A stretch of 64,000 bases of DNA, taken from positions 1 to 64,000 of IMG/VR virus record IMGVR_UViG_3300046171_000173. The stretch is one strand, 5' to 3'. Origin of the DNA: a virus. Shown piece by piece: positions 43,478 to 53,200 of this stretch; position 1 is the stretch's first letter; each line of letters begins with the position of its first letter. The notes beneath the pieces are model-generated. The model saw nothing but the letters and a program-made list of their open reading frames with translations, was not told where the DNA came from and made no database searches. A program made the position numbers and the translations under genes.

Positions 43478-43914
43478 TATTCAGTAGTTTCTGAGTCATT
43501 ATTATTTAGAATACCTTGTTTTAGTAATTTTGACAACTCGCTTGTAGATCCAACAAATAAGGCATTATTCGTGACATTATTTTGTGTTTTAGTACCCTCT
43601 TCATCTATATCTTTCATCTTCTTCTGAAGATCCATCAACTTATCTGTACTATCTGCAACTGATTTAATTAACTGTCCTGCAACTTCATATGCTCTTGGAC
43701 TTGCACTTTCACCAGCAACTTCCATAATACCATTGATTGCTTCTTGTCCCTTTTCAATTAGAGAATATAATTGACCTCTTGTATACTTATAATCTTTCTC
43801 AACATCATTCTTTTTTAAAGCAACATTAGGTAAATCAGGTTTTGATTCATCTTTTTTTATAATCGATGTTTCAACATTTAAAGATTTTTCAATATCACCA
43901 AAATTAGTGTTCAT
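43477..43914 (-). CDS. 16: Terminase small subunit gp16
   Basis: DNA-recognition subunit of the packaging motor. 145 residues, intact. DYKYTRGQLYSLIEKGQEAI and PRAYEVAGQLIKSVADSTDK then LMDLQKKMKDI match the central coiled-coil block of T4 gp16 (YEVAGQLIKTVAETNEKLL). N- and C-terminal regions are divergent as in other T4-like phages. Confidence 0.92.
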   Translation of the reverse strand: MNTNFGDIEKSLNVETSIIKKDESKPDLPNVALKKNDVEKDYKYTRGQLYSLIEKGQEAINGIMEVAGESASPRAYEVAGQLIKSVADSTDKLMDLQKKMKDIDEEGTKTQNNVTNNALFVGSTSELSKLLKQGILNNNDSETTE

Positions 43915-44960
43915 TATGAGTCTGTCCTTGTTGCAGGATTGAATTGTAATGAATCAGTAAAGATACTGGAAGATTCACTAAATCCAAAATCGTCACCAAT
44001 ATCTATAAGATTATCATCTGCTGTAGTTAATTTATTAACCTTTGCCTGTTCAAGATGCTCGACTTTAAGTGTTCTATCAAATCCTCTTTTAACGACCAAA
44101 GTAGGTTGCATCAGGTTTTTCTTTCACCTGCATTACCTCACTATCAATTACAATACGATCTCCAACAGAGAAGTTGGATGTATCATTTACTGTTATTCTA
44201 ACTGCTGTTGCTGAGATGTTAAATGTTAGAACTTCTGTATTCGCACCATCATAATCTTTAACTGCTTTTGGTGTAGCAACATAACGAAGTTCTCTTCTCT
44301 TATTCTCACGATCCATGTTAGTGTGATAATCCAACTGAACCTTCTTAATAAGTCCTTCAGGAGTATCAGCAACAGGGCCGAATAGATAAGTTTTAGCAGT
44401 AAAACTGAGTGTGTATATTAATGCTCTTCTTGTTGCAAAATCTCCTTCGTAATCATCTTGAATGATATATTATCTAATACAACACTAATATCTCTTTTCT
44501 CTCCAATGACACTTACTAAGTCTACAGTTAAATTAAAAGATGGTTGAAAGAATGGTAGTATTTGTTCAACTATCTGAAGTCCATCATCGTTTAGTTTAAC
44601 TAAGACATTTAATTCAAAACCAATATTATATGGAACTGGCATGAAAACTTTTCTTAAATTTGTTCCATCAGATGCTTTGAATGTTTGTGTAATTGATGAT
44701 TTTCTTGTTGCATCATAAGCAATGTTTGTCATCTCAAAAGACATTCTAGGTAATGTAATTTGAGTTGCACGATTTAAATCAGGTTGTTGTTCAATTCTTG
44801 CTAAAAACTTTTGCATTGGGCCGTATGCCAAAGCAACTTTCATATCGCTAATTGATTTACCAGTATTATCCTTATGACGTATATGAATATCATTGAACAA
44901 TGTTCCAAACGATATAACCGTCTTTCTAAGTATTTCGTGATAAAAATAAGTGCCTAACAT
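43914..44960 (-). CDS. 15: Tail terminator / sheath stabiliser gp15, frameshifted
   Basis: Tail-completion ring binding the top of the sheath. The first part MLGTYFYHEILRKTVISFGT, LFNDIHIRHKD, VALAYGPMQKFLARIEQQP and LPRMSFEMTNIAYDATRK is T4 gp15-like. Breaks near 44440 and 44105 interrupt IYTLSFTAKTYLFGPVADTP, GLIKKVQLDYH and the cyanophage-specific C-terminal domain ending FTDSLQFNPATRTDS. Corrected length about 349 residues (T4: 272). The same frame relation on both sides shows it is one gene. Confidence 0.88.
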
Positions 44961-46624
44961 TAATATGTACCAAATGGGTTAGTTTCTGCAAAATCAATGA
45001 TGTTATCTGCCTCAAGTTCAAATTCATCATTATCACTGTATGCATCGTATATATCTTCCTGTTGATATTGGCGAACATTGTATGCAACAAATGATGTTGT
45101 ACCTATGGATATTGATGTAGTTGTTACACCAGTGTTTATAGATGGATCGGCAATGGTTATTTGACTATTTCCAATTCCTATTATTGTAACCCCAAGTCCA
45201 ATGACATTATCAATCGCTGATACTGCAGCACCAACTGTTAAACCGGTGGTGTTAACACCTGTCAATACTGTGGTAGATATACCAATTACTGTTGTTTTAT
45301 CACTAGAAGGGACAAAAATTGTTTTATATGATCTATGTCCTGTTCCGGCATCGATGCCAATTTGAATTCTAACTTCTTCACCCGGAATAAATCCATTCAC
45401 TGTTGATCCAATTCCAACATTAGAAATCTTAAGAACCTTAGTATCTGCATCCCATGATTTGACTCTTGCTTCTGTATGTGATGTCTGACCAACAATAAGA
45501 TCATTAAGTAAGTAATTACCACGACCAGTAATAATATTTGGATCTCCGATTGTAACTGCTGGTGCAACTGTATATCCAACTCCGGGGTTAACGGGTCTTA
45601 TAGACGATACTTTCGCATTTCCGACATCAACCACCACTGATGCAGTTGCAGTCGTTCCAGCACCGCTAGGCCCTGCAATGGTGACAGTTGGTTGTGTAGT
45701 ATATCCTGATCCTTCTGCAGTAATCGTATATGATATCACACCTCTTCCAGATGTTGTCAATCCACAAGTTGCGATTGCTCCACTTCCACCACCACCAATA
45801 ATACTAATATCAGGTGCAACGGTATATCCAGCACCTGCGTTTGTTAGTACAAGTTCTTTAATTGAGAAGACACCATTCCTTTCAGTTGTGATTGCAACAG
45901 CAGATGCGTTTACACCTGTTGCAGATCTTGAAGTTGAAATGAATACTGTTGGTAATGATGTATAACCAGATCCATCATTAAGTATTGTGAGTGAATTTAG
46001 ATATCCTGATTGAGCAGGTGCAAGAGTTGCAGATGCAGTCGCTGTTGCACCTGACCCAACAAGATTGAGTGTTGTAATAAATCCTTGATCTTCAACCTCA
46101 GAATCAATTATATCTAAACCAGTATCAATAACCTCATCCTCATATTCAAAGAGTTCACATTGAAGTTGATAAACATAGTTCTTACCTAACTGATAGAAAG
46201 GTTGTTCATGTTCTACAAACTTAACTTCAAATAATCTTGATCCTAATGGGAAGAATATTAAATCACCCTCTCTTGGTCTTGATCCCAATTCATAATCAGA
46301 TGGATCTAAAAATGGAGCAATAAAATCTGTAAATCTTTCTTGCGATATTGTAAGTGTAACCTCATCCTTCAAACTTACACCAAACTTCGTCATAATATCA
46401 CCAGCACCTGAATATCCCTCATATGTATTCACATATGCTTCCAATAAAAAATTATCATCAAATTTAGATGATTGTACCTCTTCTATAATTGATGTTTTGT
46501 TTACAAATTTTCTCGGAATATAAGTAATCTCCACCCCATAAATTTGCAGTTGCTCATTTATGAGATTTTGTATTAATCTCTGTTCACCGGGAGATCCTTG
46601 TAGAAAAAAGGGATTGAGTGCCAT
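44960..46624 (-). CDS. 14: Neck protein gp14 with inserted GYT-repeat domain
   Basis: Head-completion neck protein. MALNPFFLQGSPGEQRLIQN, EITYIPRKFVNKTSIIEEVQ and LIFFPLGSRLFEVKFVEHEQ are gp14 core blocks, and the C-terminal NIIDFAETNPFGTY is typical. Between about residues 200 and 520 sits a Gly/Thr/Ser-rich insert with four GxGYT repeats (near 219, 265, 307 and 349). This doubles the size over T4 (256). Such inserts are beta-rich and probably exposed on the neck. Intact frame, 554 residues. Confidence 0.9.
   Translation of the reverse strand: MALNPFFLQGSPGEQRLIQNLINEQLQIYGVEITYIPRKFVNKTSIIEEVQSSKFDDNFLLEAYVNTYEGYSGAGDIMTKFGVSLKDEVTLTISQERFTDFIAPFLDPSDYELGSRPREGDLIFFPLGSRLFEVKFVEHEQPFYQLGKNYVYQLQCELFEYEDEVIDTGLDIIDSEVEDQGFITTLNLVGSGATATASATLAPAQSGYLNSLTILNDGSGYTSLPTVFISTSRSATGVNASAVAITTERNGVFSIKELVLTNAGAGYTVAPDISIIGGGGSGAIATCGLTTSGRGVISYTITAEGSGYTTQPTVTIAGPSGAGTTATASVVVDVGNAKVSSIRPVNPGVGYTVAPAVTIGDPNIITGRGNYLLNDLIVGQTSHTEARVKSWDADTKVLKISNVGIGSTVNGFIPGEEVRIQIGIDAGTGHRSYKTIFVPSSDKTTVIGISTTVLTGVNTTGLTVGAAVSAIDNVIGLGVTIIGIGNSQITIADPSINTGVTTTSISIGTTSFVAYNVRQYQQEDIYDAYSDNDEFELEADNIIDFAETNPFGTY
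45580..46010. repeat. Four GxGYT protein repeats in gp14
   Basis: Units of about 43 residues: NDGSGYTSLPTVFIS, NAGAGYTVAPDISII, AEGSGYTTQPTVTIA and NPGVGYTVAPAVTIG. Related GYT units also occur in gp8, DUF4815 and the gp7-like protein. Confidence 0.8.
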
Positions 46625-46629
46625 ACATT

Positions 46630-47487
46630 CTACCCGATAAAGTCAAGAGGAGGTAACTCGTATTCGAGTTGCATCTTCTGTTTGATTGCATCTAATTCTC
46701 TTTGGCCATCGTCATATATTTCTCTTCCGTTTAACTCCAATCCACCCGGAAGTTTAACTCCTCTAAACTTAATTAAATTCTGACCCCACTGTCTTTTTAG
46801 TAATGCAGTAAAATACATCTTTAAAAATGGATCATTGTAAACCTTTGTAAAAGTATTTGGATCTAAAATTCTTTGGCAGTCAATAACTATAAAATCACCA
46901 GCATTTATGGAGTTATAATCCATGTCAAGATATAAACGATTTTGTTTTTTATTAAATCTTATTTGTTTTTCTGGTGTAAGTAAAAAATCAATATCTTCAA
47001 GATATGATTTTGTCATTGAATACTGCATAAGTTCAACTGAGTTGAAATAATACAAGTCATTCAAAAATAACTGATATTTAATACTGAACATACCACCAGA
47101 TATTGAACTACTATCAAACTTAAATATTTTTTCAATTCCAATTACAGAATCTGGAATCTGAATAAAGTTTGAGTTCTCGACAAAACTTGATGTAGTAGTA
47201 CCATATCCACTTATTGTGGTAGAAGTACCTGTTGTTGTTACAATACCTGCAGTTGTAGTAGCATCTGTTTCAGATGTGGCCTTACCTCTATCAATTTCAT
47301 CTTGAGTAAACTCGTGTTTGAGAAACATTTCCTCAACACCATCAAAATGTCTTTCATTAAAGACTTGTATCGAATCATCCAACAAGTCATCAATCTGATC
47401 ATCATCAATATTAATTTCCAGCACGGGAGCACCTAGTTGCCTAAGTCCGTAGTCAATTAATCCTTGTCTTGATGATGGTTGTGCCAT
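46630..47487 (-). CDS. 13: Neck protein gp13
   Basis: Head-completion protein. Intact 285 residues: SSRQGLIDYGLRQLGAPVLE, VFNERHFDGVEEMFLKHEFT, LNDLYYFNSVELMQYSMTKS, LIKFRGVKLPGGLELNGREI and a PPLDFIG end are cyanophage gp13 blocks. A short Thr-rich insert (TTTAGIVTTTGTSTTISGYG) is at about 75-95. Starts one base after the coiled-coil gene upstream. Confidence 0.93.
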   Translation of the reverse strand: MAQPSSRQGLIDYGLRQLGAPVLEINIDDDQIDDLLDDSIQVFNERHFDGVEEMFLKHEFTQDEIDRGKATSETDATTTAGIVTTTGTSTTISGYGTTTSSFVENSNFIQIPDSVIGIEKIFKFDSSSISGGMFSIKYQLFLNDLYYFNSVELMQYSMTKSYLEDIDFLLTPEKQIRFNKKQNRLYLDMDYNSINAGDFIVIDCQRILDPNTFTKVYNDPFLKMYFTALLKRQWGQNLIKFRGVKLPGGLELNGREIYDDGQRELDAIKQKMQLEYELPPLDFIG

Positions 47488-47699
47488 TATTCTGCTTCTA
47501 CCTCAGATGCTAGGTTTTCATACTTAGTTTGCCACTCAAGTGCTTCTGCTGCCAATTGAGTTTTCTCATCATTAAAGTCTGTCATTACAGTTGTCAATTT
47601 CGCTTCCAAAAGAATATTTTGGTTAGTTAATGTAGAAATCTTTTGATTATAAATTTTAATCAAAGTGTTTACATCAACATCATTATTAGAGTTTGTCAT
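47487..47699 (-). CDS. Small coiled-coil protein, 70 aa
   Basis: TLIKIYNQKISTLTNQNILL, EAKLTTVMTDFNDEKTQLAA, then WQTKYENLASEVEAE. Heptad-rich along most of its length. It overlaps the gp13 start by one base. A scaffold or whisker-like role is possible; position between a fiber-like gene and gp13 (where T4 has wac) is suggestive only. Confidence 0.5.
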   Translation of the reverse strand: MTNSNNDVDVNTLIKIYNQKISTLTNQNILLEAKLTTVMTDFNDEKTQLAAEALEWQTKYENLASEVEAE

Positions 47700-47707
47700 T
47701 GTTTAGG

Positions 47708-49384
47708 CTAGAAAGTTCCCCCGTCGATCGTTGTTGTCCACATGGGTTTGCTAGTGTATGTAGTCGAGACAGCAGAAGGTGTTTTTCCAGTACCAGCACC
47801 GTTCAATATAAGATCAGCAGAAGTGTTAAATGTTCCAGTTACACCAATCAATGTAACAGTGGTTCCAGATGATGATGTCTTTACAACACCTTGCTGTGTT
47901 CCACCACCTGCTTGGGTAACTAAATCACCAGCAGTTACTGCTTGAGAACTACCTAATGTAATTGCAATCTCTGTAACAGCAGTTAATAACTGAGTTGAAG
48001 TAATTGTTGCTGCACTTGGAGCAGTGGTTGAGTTCTGTAAACCAGCATTATCAAAGTATACAATACCATGAGTTGCAAAGTCGCCAGACTGATAGTAGAT
48101 ACCTTTGATATCTAAATTACCTCTTGTACCTGTTACAACTTCATTTGTAACTGTTGCATCAGGGATGTATGTGAAACTTCTTGCTGGTGCAGAACTGTTT
48201 TCACCAGTTCCGTCATTATATCCAAAGAAACCTATTTTAGTGTTGGCAGTACCAGCAGCAGTATTATAGTTGAATGAAATACCACGATCTGTGTTTGTAT
48301 CATATGCATGAGTAACAGTCAACTGAGTTGTTGTTACAATACCTGCAGTTGTATTATTACTAATAAAGATTGTACCAAGACCAACTCCACCAGCTGGAGG
48401 AATATATGAATGAACTGAACTGTTACTTGGAATACTTGAACTTCCTGTAACAACATCACCTGTGTTAACACCAACTACAGAATCTATTACAATTGTAGAT
48501 GATCCAGATCCAACTGTTGTCATTACAGTTCTGATACTAGTAACATCACCAACCTTCATGATTGCATCATTTAGAGTTGCAGTTGTGGAGTTAACAGTAG
48601 TTGTCGTTCCATCAACTTGTAAGTCACCTTTGATGATAACTGTACCTTCATTACTTAATCCATCTGGATACGGGTCAATGAATAGTTGATTTCCACCACC
48701 TGCTCTTGTTGCAATTATATTGGATGAAATACCAATATTATCAACTTCAATTCCACCTGTGATTGCAAGTTTGCCACCAAAAGTTGAAATACCAGTTACA
48801 TTTAAGTTTCCACCAATATTAACATTCTTCTCTACACCTAATCCACCCTCTGTAAATATTGAACCTGTATCCTTACTATTTGATTGAGTTGCAATATTAA
48901 TTCTTACATCAGCACCAGTTATATTTAATTGATCTGTACCATTTTCATCATATTCAATTTTTGAATCCTTACTTGTACCAAATGTCAAGAAAGTATCATC
49001 AGGAATAACAACTTCACCTGATCCATTTGGATCAATGGTTATATCTCCATCAGTATTAGATGAGGATAATGTATTTAAATCAAGTGTTAAGTTATCTACA
49101 TTCCACTGGTCAACTTTTCTATTCTGATCTAATATCGCAACAAATCCGTTGGACGCTGTAGTTGGGTTTGATTGACTGGCAACCAATCCTGGCCCATGTG
49201 CCATTAAGTCTGTGAAATATCTACCACCAACGACATCCACATTACCTGCGTTGTCACCGACAAATAGTCTTTCACCTTTATTCGCTTGTGTTCCAGCTCC
49301 GATGGTTAAACCAAGTTCACCGAAATTAAGACTCGAAGGAGCAGTTGCACCCGTCGATCTTTTTACTCGTATAATGCTGGCCAT
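47708..49384 (-). CDS. Fiber-like virion structural protein, 558 aa
   Basis: The N-terminus IIRVKRSTGATAPSSLNFGE then LGLTIGAGTQANKGERLFVG is a conserved cyanophage structural start. The body is Gly/Thr/Ser/Asn/Val-rich with beta repeats (GDITIDPNGSGEVVIPDD, NIGGNLNVTGISTFGGKLAI). It ends MWTTTIDGGTF, similar to the end of the next gene (LDINGGSF). A tail-fiber or whisker part is likely. Host range function cannot be read from sequence. Confidence 0.65.
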   Translation of the reverse strand: MASIIRVKRSTGATAPSSLNFGELGLTIGAGTQANKGERLFVGDNAGNVDVVGGRYFTDLMAHGPGLVASQSNPTTASNGFVAILDQNRKVDQWNVDNLTLDLNTLSSSNTDGDITIDPNGSGEVVIPDDTFLTFGTSKDSKIEYDENGTDQLNITGADVRINIATQSNSKDTGSIFTEGGLGVEKNVNIGGNLNVTGISTFGGKLAITGGIEVDNIGISSNIIATRAGGGNQLFIDPYPDGLSNEGTVIIKGDLQVDGTTTTVNSTTATLNDAIMKVGDVTSIRTVMTTVGSGSSTIVIDSVVGVNTGDVVTGSSSIPSNSSVHSYIPPAGGVGLGTIFISNNTTAGIVTTTQLTVTHAYDTNTDRGISFNYNTAAGTANTKIGFFGYNDGTGENSSAPARSFTYIPDATVTNEVVTGTRGNLDIKGIYYQSGDFATHGIVYFDNAGLQNSTTAPSAATITSTQLLTAVTEIAITLGSSQAVTAGDLVTQAGGGTQQGVVKTSSSGTTVTLIGVTGTFNTSADLILNGAGTGKTPSAVSTTYTSKPMWTTTIDGGTF

Positions 49385-49612
49385 TTAAAAACTTCCTCCG
49401 TTAATGTCCAAATTCTGTGTTGCTCCCGGTGTTAACTCAAGAGTTGCTGTAAATTTTGCTGTTGTTGCATCATAAACAAGAACCATTCCGTTTTGTGGGT
49501 CGGTTACTTCCACATCAGACAAACCCGCTAGGGTTCCACTAACATTACCTGCTAGTGAAGAAACAACTTTTACAGCGTTCTGTTGTCCTACTCTGACTTT
49601 TATGTTTGCCAT
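49385..49612 (-). CDS. Small structural protein ending INGGSF
   Basis: 75 residues: MANIKVRVGQQNAVKVVSSL, LSDVEVTDPQNGMVLVYDAT and LTPGATQNLDINGGSF. It overlaps the following gene by one base. The repeat-like end shared with the 47708 gene suggests a common assembly signal or a conserved C-terminal strand. Confidence 0.55.
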   Translation of the reverse strand: MANIKVRVGQQNAVKVVSSLAGNVSGTLAGLSDVEVTDPQNGMVLVYDATTAKFTATLELTPGATQNLDINGGSF

Positions 49613-49956
49613 TAGCGTGTGACTCCTTGCCTTACTAAAACGGATCCTTCCACAACTCGTGTGACTTCACCTGCACTATCGGACACGACTACATCATAGA
49701 CATATCGGCCGGGTTTAATTGAAGCAGTTGTAGTACTTGTCAACCCAATCTGTATTTTTCCTAGTGATGCATCTGCTACAGATGCTGTAAATGTACCCGC
49801 AATGCCTGTACTCCCTGCATGCTTTCTCATTTGTGATGAGATAGTGAATCCAGCGATATCTAAGGCAGAATTAGAAGATACATTCTCTAATTCAAATTGT
49901 TGTTGGAATGTTGAACCTGTATTAATTACAAGGTTACTGACATATACTGCTGCCAT
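49612..49956 (-). CDS. Small structural protein, Ig/BppU-like strand pattern
   Basis: 114 residues: MAAVYVSNLVINTGSTFQQQ, LDIAGFTISSQMRKHAGSTG and IKPGRYVYDVVVSDSAGEVT then VEGSVLVRQGVTR. The layout (long beta strands, then PGRYVYDV and VEGxVxVxxGVTR) is seen in baseplate upper-protein-like domains of phages. Late promoter upstream at 49985. Confidence 0.6.
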   Translation of the reverse strand: MAAVYVSNLVINTGSTFQQQFELENVSSNSALDIAGFTISSQMRKHAGSTGIAGTFTASVADASLGKIQIGLTSTTTASIKPGRYVYDVVVSDSAGEVTRVVEGSVLVRQGVTR

Positions 49957-49984
49957 CTATTCAATAATATGATGATCTATGTTA

Positions 49985-49992
49985 TATTTATA
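49985..49992 (-). promoter_or_regulatory. T4-type late promoter
   Basis: Perfect TATAAATA on the minus strand, 29 bases before the 49612-49956 gene, likely start of the unit running through 13 to 17. Confidence 0.6.
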
Positions 49993-50010
49993 TTTGATAT
50001 ATTCCGAGTA

Positions 50011-50211
50011 TTAGGACTGCTTATTAACTAATTCACTAAGTAGTGATTTTAGTAGATCAATTTCATCTCTCATCTCATCAAGACGATCTTGTTGAGACTG
50101 TTTTTTGATTTTTGATCTCATGTACATATTATATCCTGTGTTATCACAATTTATAATTGCACCTGATTTTTCATCTCGATAGAGATGTTTATGTCCTTCT
50201 ACTGGAATCAT
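50011..50211 (-). CDS. Small protein with coiled-coil end, 66 aa
   Basis: MIPVEGHKHLYRDEKSGAII, NCDNTGYNMYMRSKIKKQSQ and DEMRDEIDLLKSLLSELVNK. It has a short beta head and a C-terminal coiled coil. It overlaps the DUF4815 gene end by 4 bases. Common in cyanophage tail operons; function not assigned. Confidence 0.55.
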   Translation of the reverse strand: MIPVEGHKHLYRDEKSGAIINCDNTGYNMYMRSKIKKQSQQDRLDEMRDEIDLLKSLLSELVNKQS

Positions 50212-53200
50212 GCTAAAGCAATTACTCTAAGATCTTTGAACTTAGGTGCTTCTGCTTCATTGGTTCCGTTAAATACGATTTTAATTTGGAATCCAGTGAA
50301 CTCAGTTAAATCATCAGCAGTAAACTGATAATCTACAAACTCACCACTTGTGCTAGCTGGAACCTTAGAATCTGCACGACCAGTATTCTTAGATGCGTCA
50401 ACTACCAAATCTCCAAATCCATCACCATCTGTGTCTGTTAAGTTATCGAATCCGGGGAACAATTCATATGATTGCTCAATACCTTCCGAATCGGGTCTGA
50501 ATAACTTAAACAGTGTTCTGAAATCAGCAGATGTCTTTCTATCAGAACTAATTAAAACTTTAATTGATGTCGCTGGTTGCTTTAAGTCCACACGGTTGGA
50601 AATATATATTCCCGAATGTGGATCACCAACATTTAGGTTGACCCTTTCATCATTTGCATAATCTGATACAGGTTTATTTAACCTGCTCCTACCAAAGATA
50701 AGAGAACCATTCATAGTATCTACAACAGGTGATAGATTTTCATCAGTTGTTGTAAATCTCATTGATAATGTGGTTGATCTATTTTTTGGTAAATCTGTCA
50801 ATCTCGCTGTCTCATTGACAGGAGAAGCAACTAATCTTGTAGATGTCAATGGATTAATCTTATTCAATTCAATGCTCTCATAACCTTGATCTAAGAATGA
50901 AATCTCAGAACCACCAGCACTGGTTCCACTTACAGTTCTGATTTGAGAACTTAAAGTCGTCTTTCCTGGCTGGAGGGTGTTGAATCTTGGGAATACACTA
51001 TTGAATTGTATATTCTTAGATGCATGTATTTCAGTTCCACCACCAGATCTTTCATCAGTGAAAGATGCCATGATATCATTTGCTGATAAATCAGGCAATC
51101 CTGTTCTACCAGATCCTCTTGGAACTTCAATATAGTAATTATCAATATCTTTCTTACTTGCAAGTAAGGCAGAACTTGGCATATCATGAGTAGTGTTAAT
51201 ACCAGTCAATGATAAACCATTAAACTGATAACTGAATGATAGACTTCCAATAGCATGCTCACGAATTGCTGATCCATTGATTCCTCTTTCTGCAATTCCG
51301 ATTGATGTAATTCCAATTGAATCGTATCTTATAATTTCGTTATTTACCTGTACATATCCTCTTGAAGTTGTAATACCCTCAAATGTTGCAAATTTACTAG
51401 TATTTGCAGCACCGACTACAATGAAGTTATCAGTTAAACCAAGTTCAGCAGTTAAAGGTGCAGGTTCGGTTGTTGGTGAAACATTTGATATCTCAACTTT
51501 ATTATTTCCAGCAGACATACCATGACCATACTGAGATACTTCAAGTACATTACCAGTAAATAGATCACTTACCACTGTATTACTTGTAATATCTACAGCA
51601 CCTGATTGTGGTACAGCACCATTAATAACTAAATCTTGTCCAAGTGTGTAATTTTCTCCTTGTACATTAGTTAGATATAGTGTATCTACTCCAGTTATAG
51701 CATCAATACTAATTTGTGCACCACCACCAGAAACCATATCTGCAGTTGTAAGTCCAACAAGGTCTCCTTTTGAATACCCATGTCCTTTTTTACTAGATGT
51801 GATTGATACTGCACTTGGAACTCCACTGGTAACTGTTACAATACCAGTCGCACTCGATCCAGCACCGGTGATTGCAAATAAATTAACATTCGTATAAACT
51901 CCATCTGAATATCCAGCACCTACTCGTGAAACAGTCAATGCATTATTAGATGTTGCGATTTCAGATCCGACTCTTTCAAGAGTTCCCATTGGTGCAGTGG
52001 CAGATGCACTACCTTCAGAAATTTTAACTCCAGATACTAAACTATTAACTGTAGCACTTGTAGTTGTTTTTGTAATACCAAGTTTAAGTTTTCTTGGATA
52101 TGCTTTAACAGCATTATTAAGAAGATCAGGAACTAACTGACTCTCATAATTTAATTCTGGATTATAGAAGAATGCTGTTGCGTCAGTTGTAGTAAACTTA
52201 GCCTTATTCAATTTGATCTTCATATCCTCAAACTGACTAGGTGTCCAAATACTACCATTCTGAGATTTGAATAAACTACCACCAATATACTGTTGAGATA
52301 CAATTACACTTTCAGAATCTGGTAATGCTTGTGTTTCGATCGTAGGATCTCCCATTCTTGAAATCCATGCCTCATAACTATTTGAAGTTGGTGCTAATAA
52401 TACAATACAATATTCCTTTCCACCTTCTAAGAATAGAGGTGATGGGAATTTAACATTAGTTGCTAATGATGCATCCTCAGATATATTAACTTGAGAAGGA
52501 TCTAATACAACTTGAGCAAATTCTTGAACCTGAATTAAAGTTGGAGTTCCTAATTCCATAGTTCTGACTTGAACAGTCAATTGCTCTTTGACATCTTTTG
52601 ATCTCATAAAGATATCAACAGATGTTAGGAAACATCCTGTCTCATCAACTGTAAATGATTGTGCTAACGGATCACCATTATCTACAAATACTGTTCTTAT
52701 AATTGTATTTGTAATAATTACAGGAGGTGGAGGAGCTGGAAGATTTCTTATAACAACTTCTGTCTGCCTTAGAGTATCTACAACACCACTTGTTCTATAA
52801 GTAGCATCTGCTGAACTTATTGAAGGTGCTCCGATGTCTGCAAGAGCGTTTGTGCTACTTGAAGTTATTCTAAATGTTTTCTCACCATTCTTAAATCTTA
52901 CTGATGGAACAGGTGTTGATAATGGATCTCTAAAGAAGAATGATCCTTGCAAACTACCTACATTATCAGAAATTAATCTTATGTTTGATACGGTTGCGGT
53001 TGCACCACTTGTTTTACCAACCAACTTGATTCCATTTTTAATATAACCAAAGAATCTACCTTGTGCTTCTTCAGTTAAAGATGCAATATCCACATTAACA
53101 ATTGTTGATGATGCAGAATAAGTAGTCGCTAAAGTTACTGATGTATTATAAGGATTTGATCCAAAAGTTGATGACGGTGCTGATATACTACCTGCTTTAT

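Noticed and set aside
47487-47699. Fibritin (wac) of T4
   Set aside because: Far too short (70 versus 487 residues) and lacks the foldon; only the position and coiled coil are suggestive.
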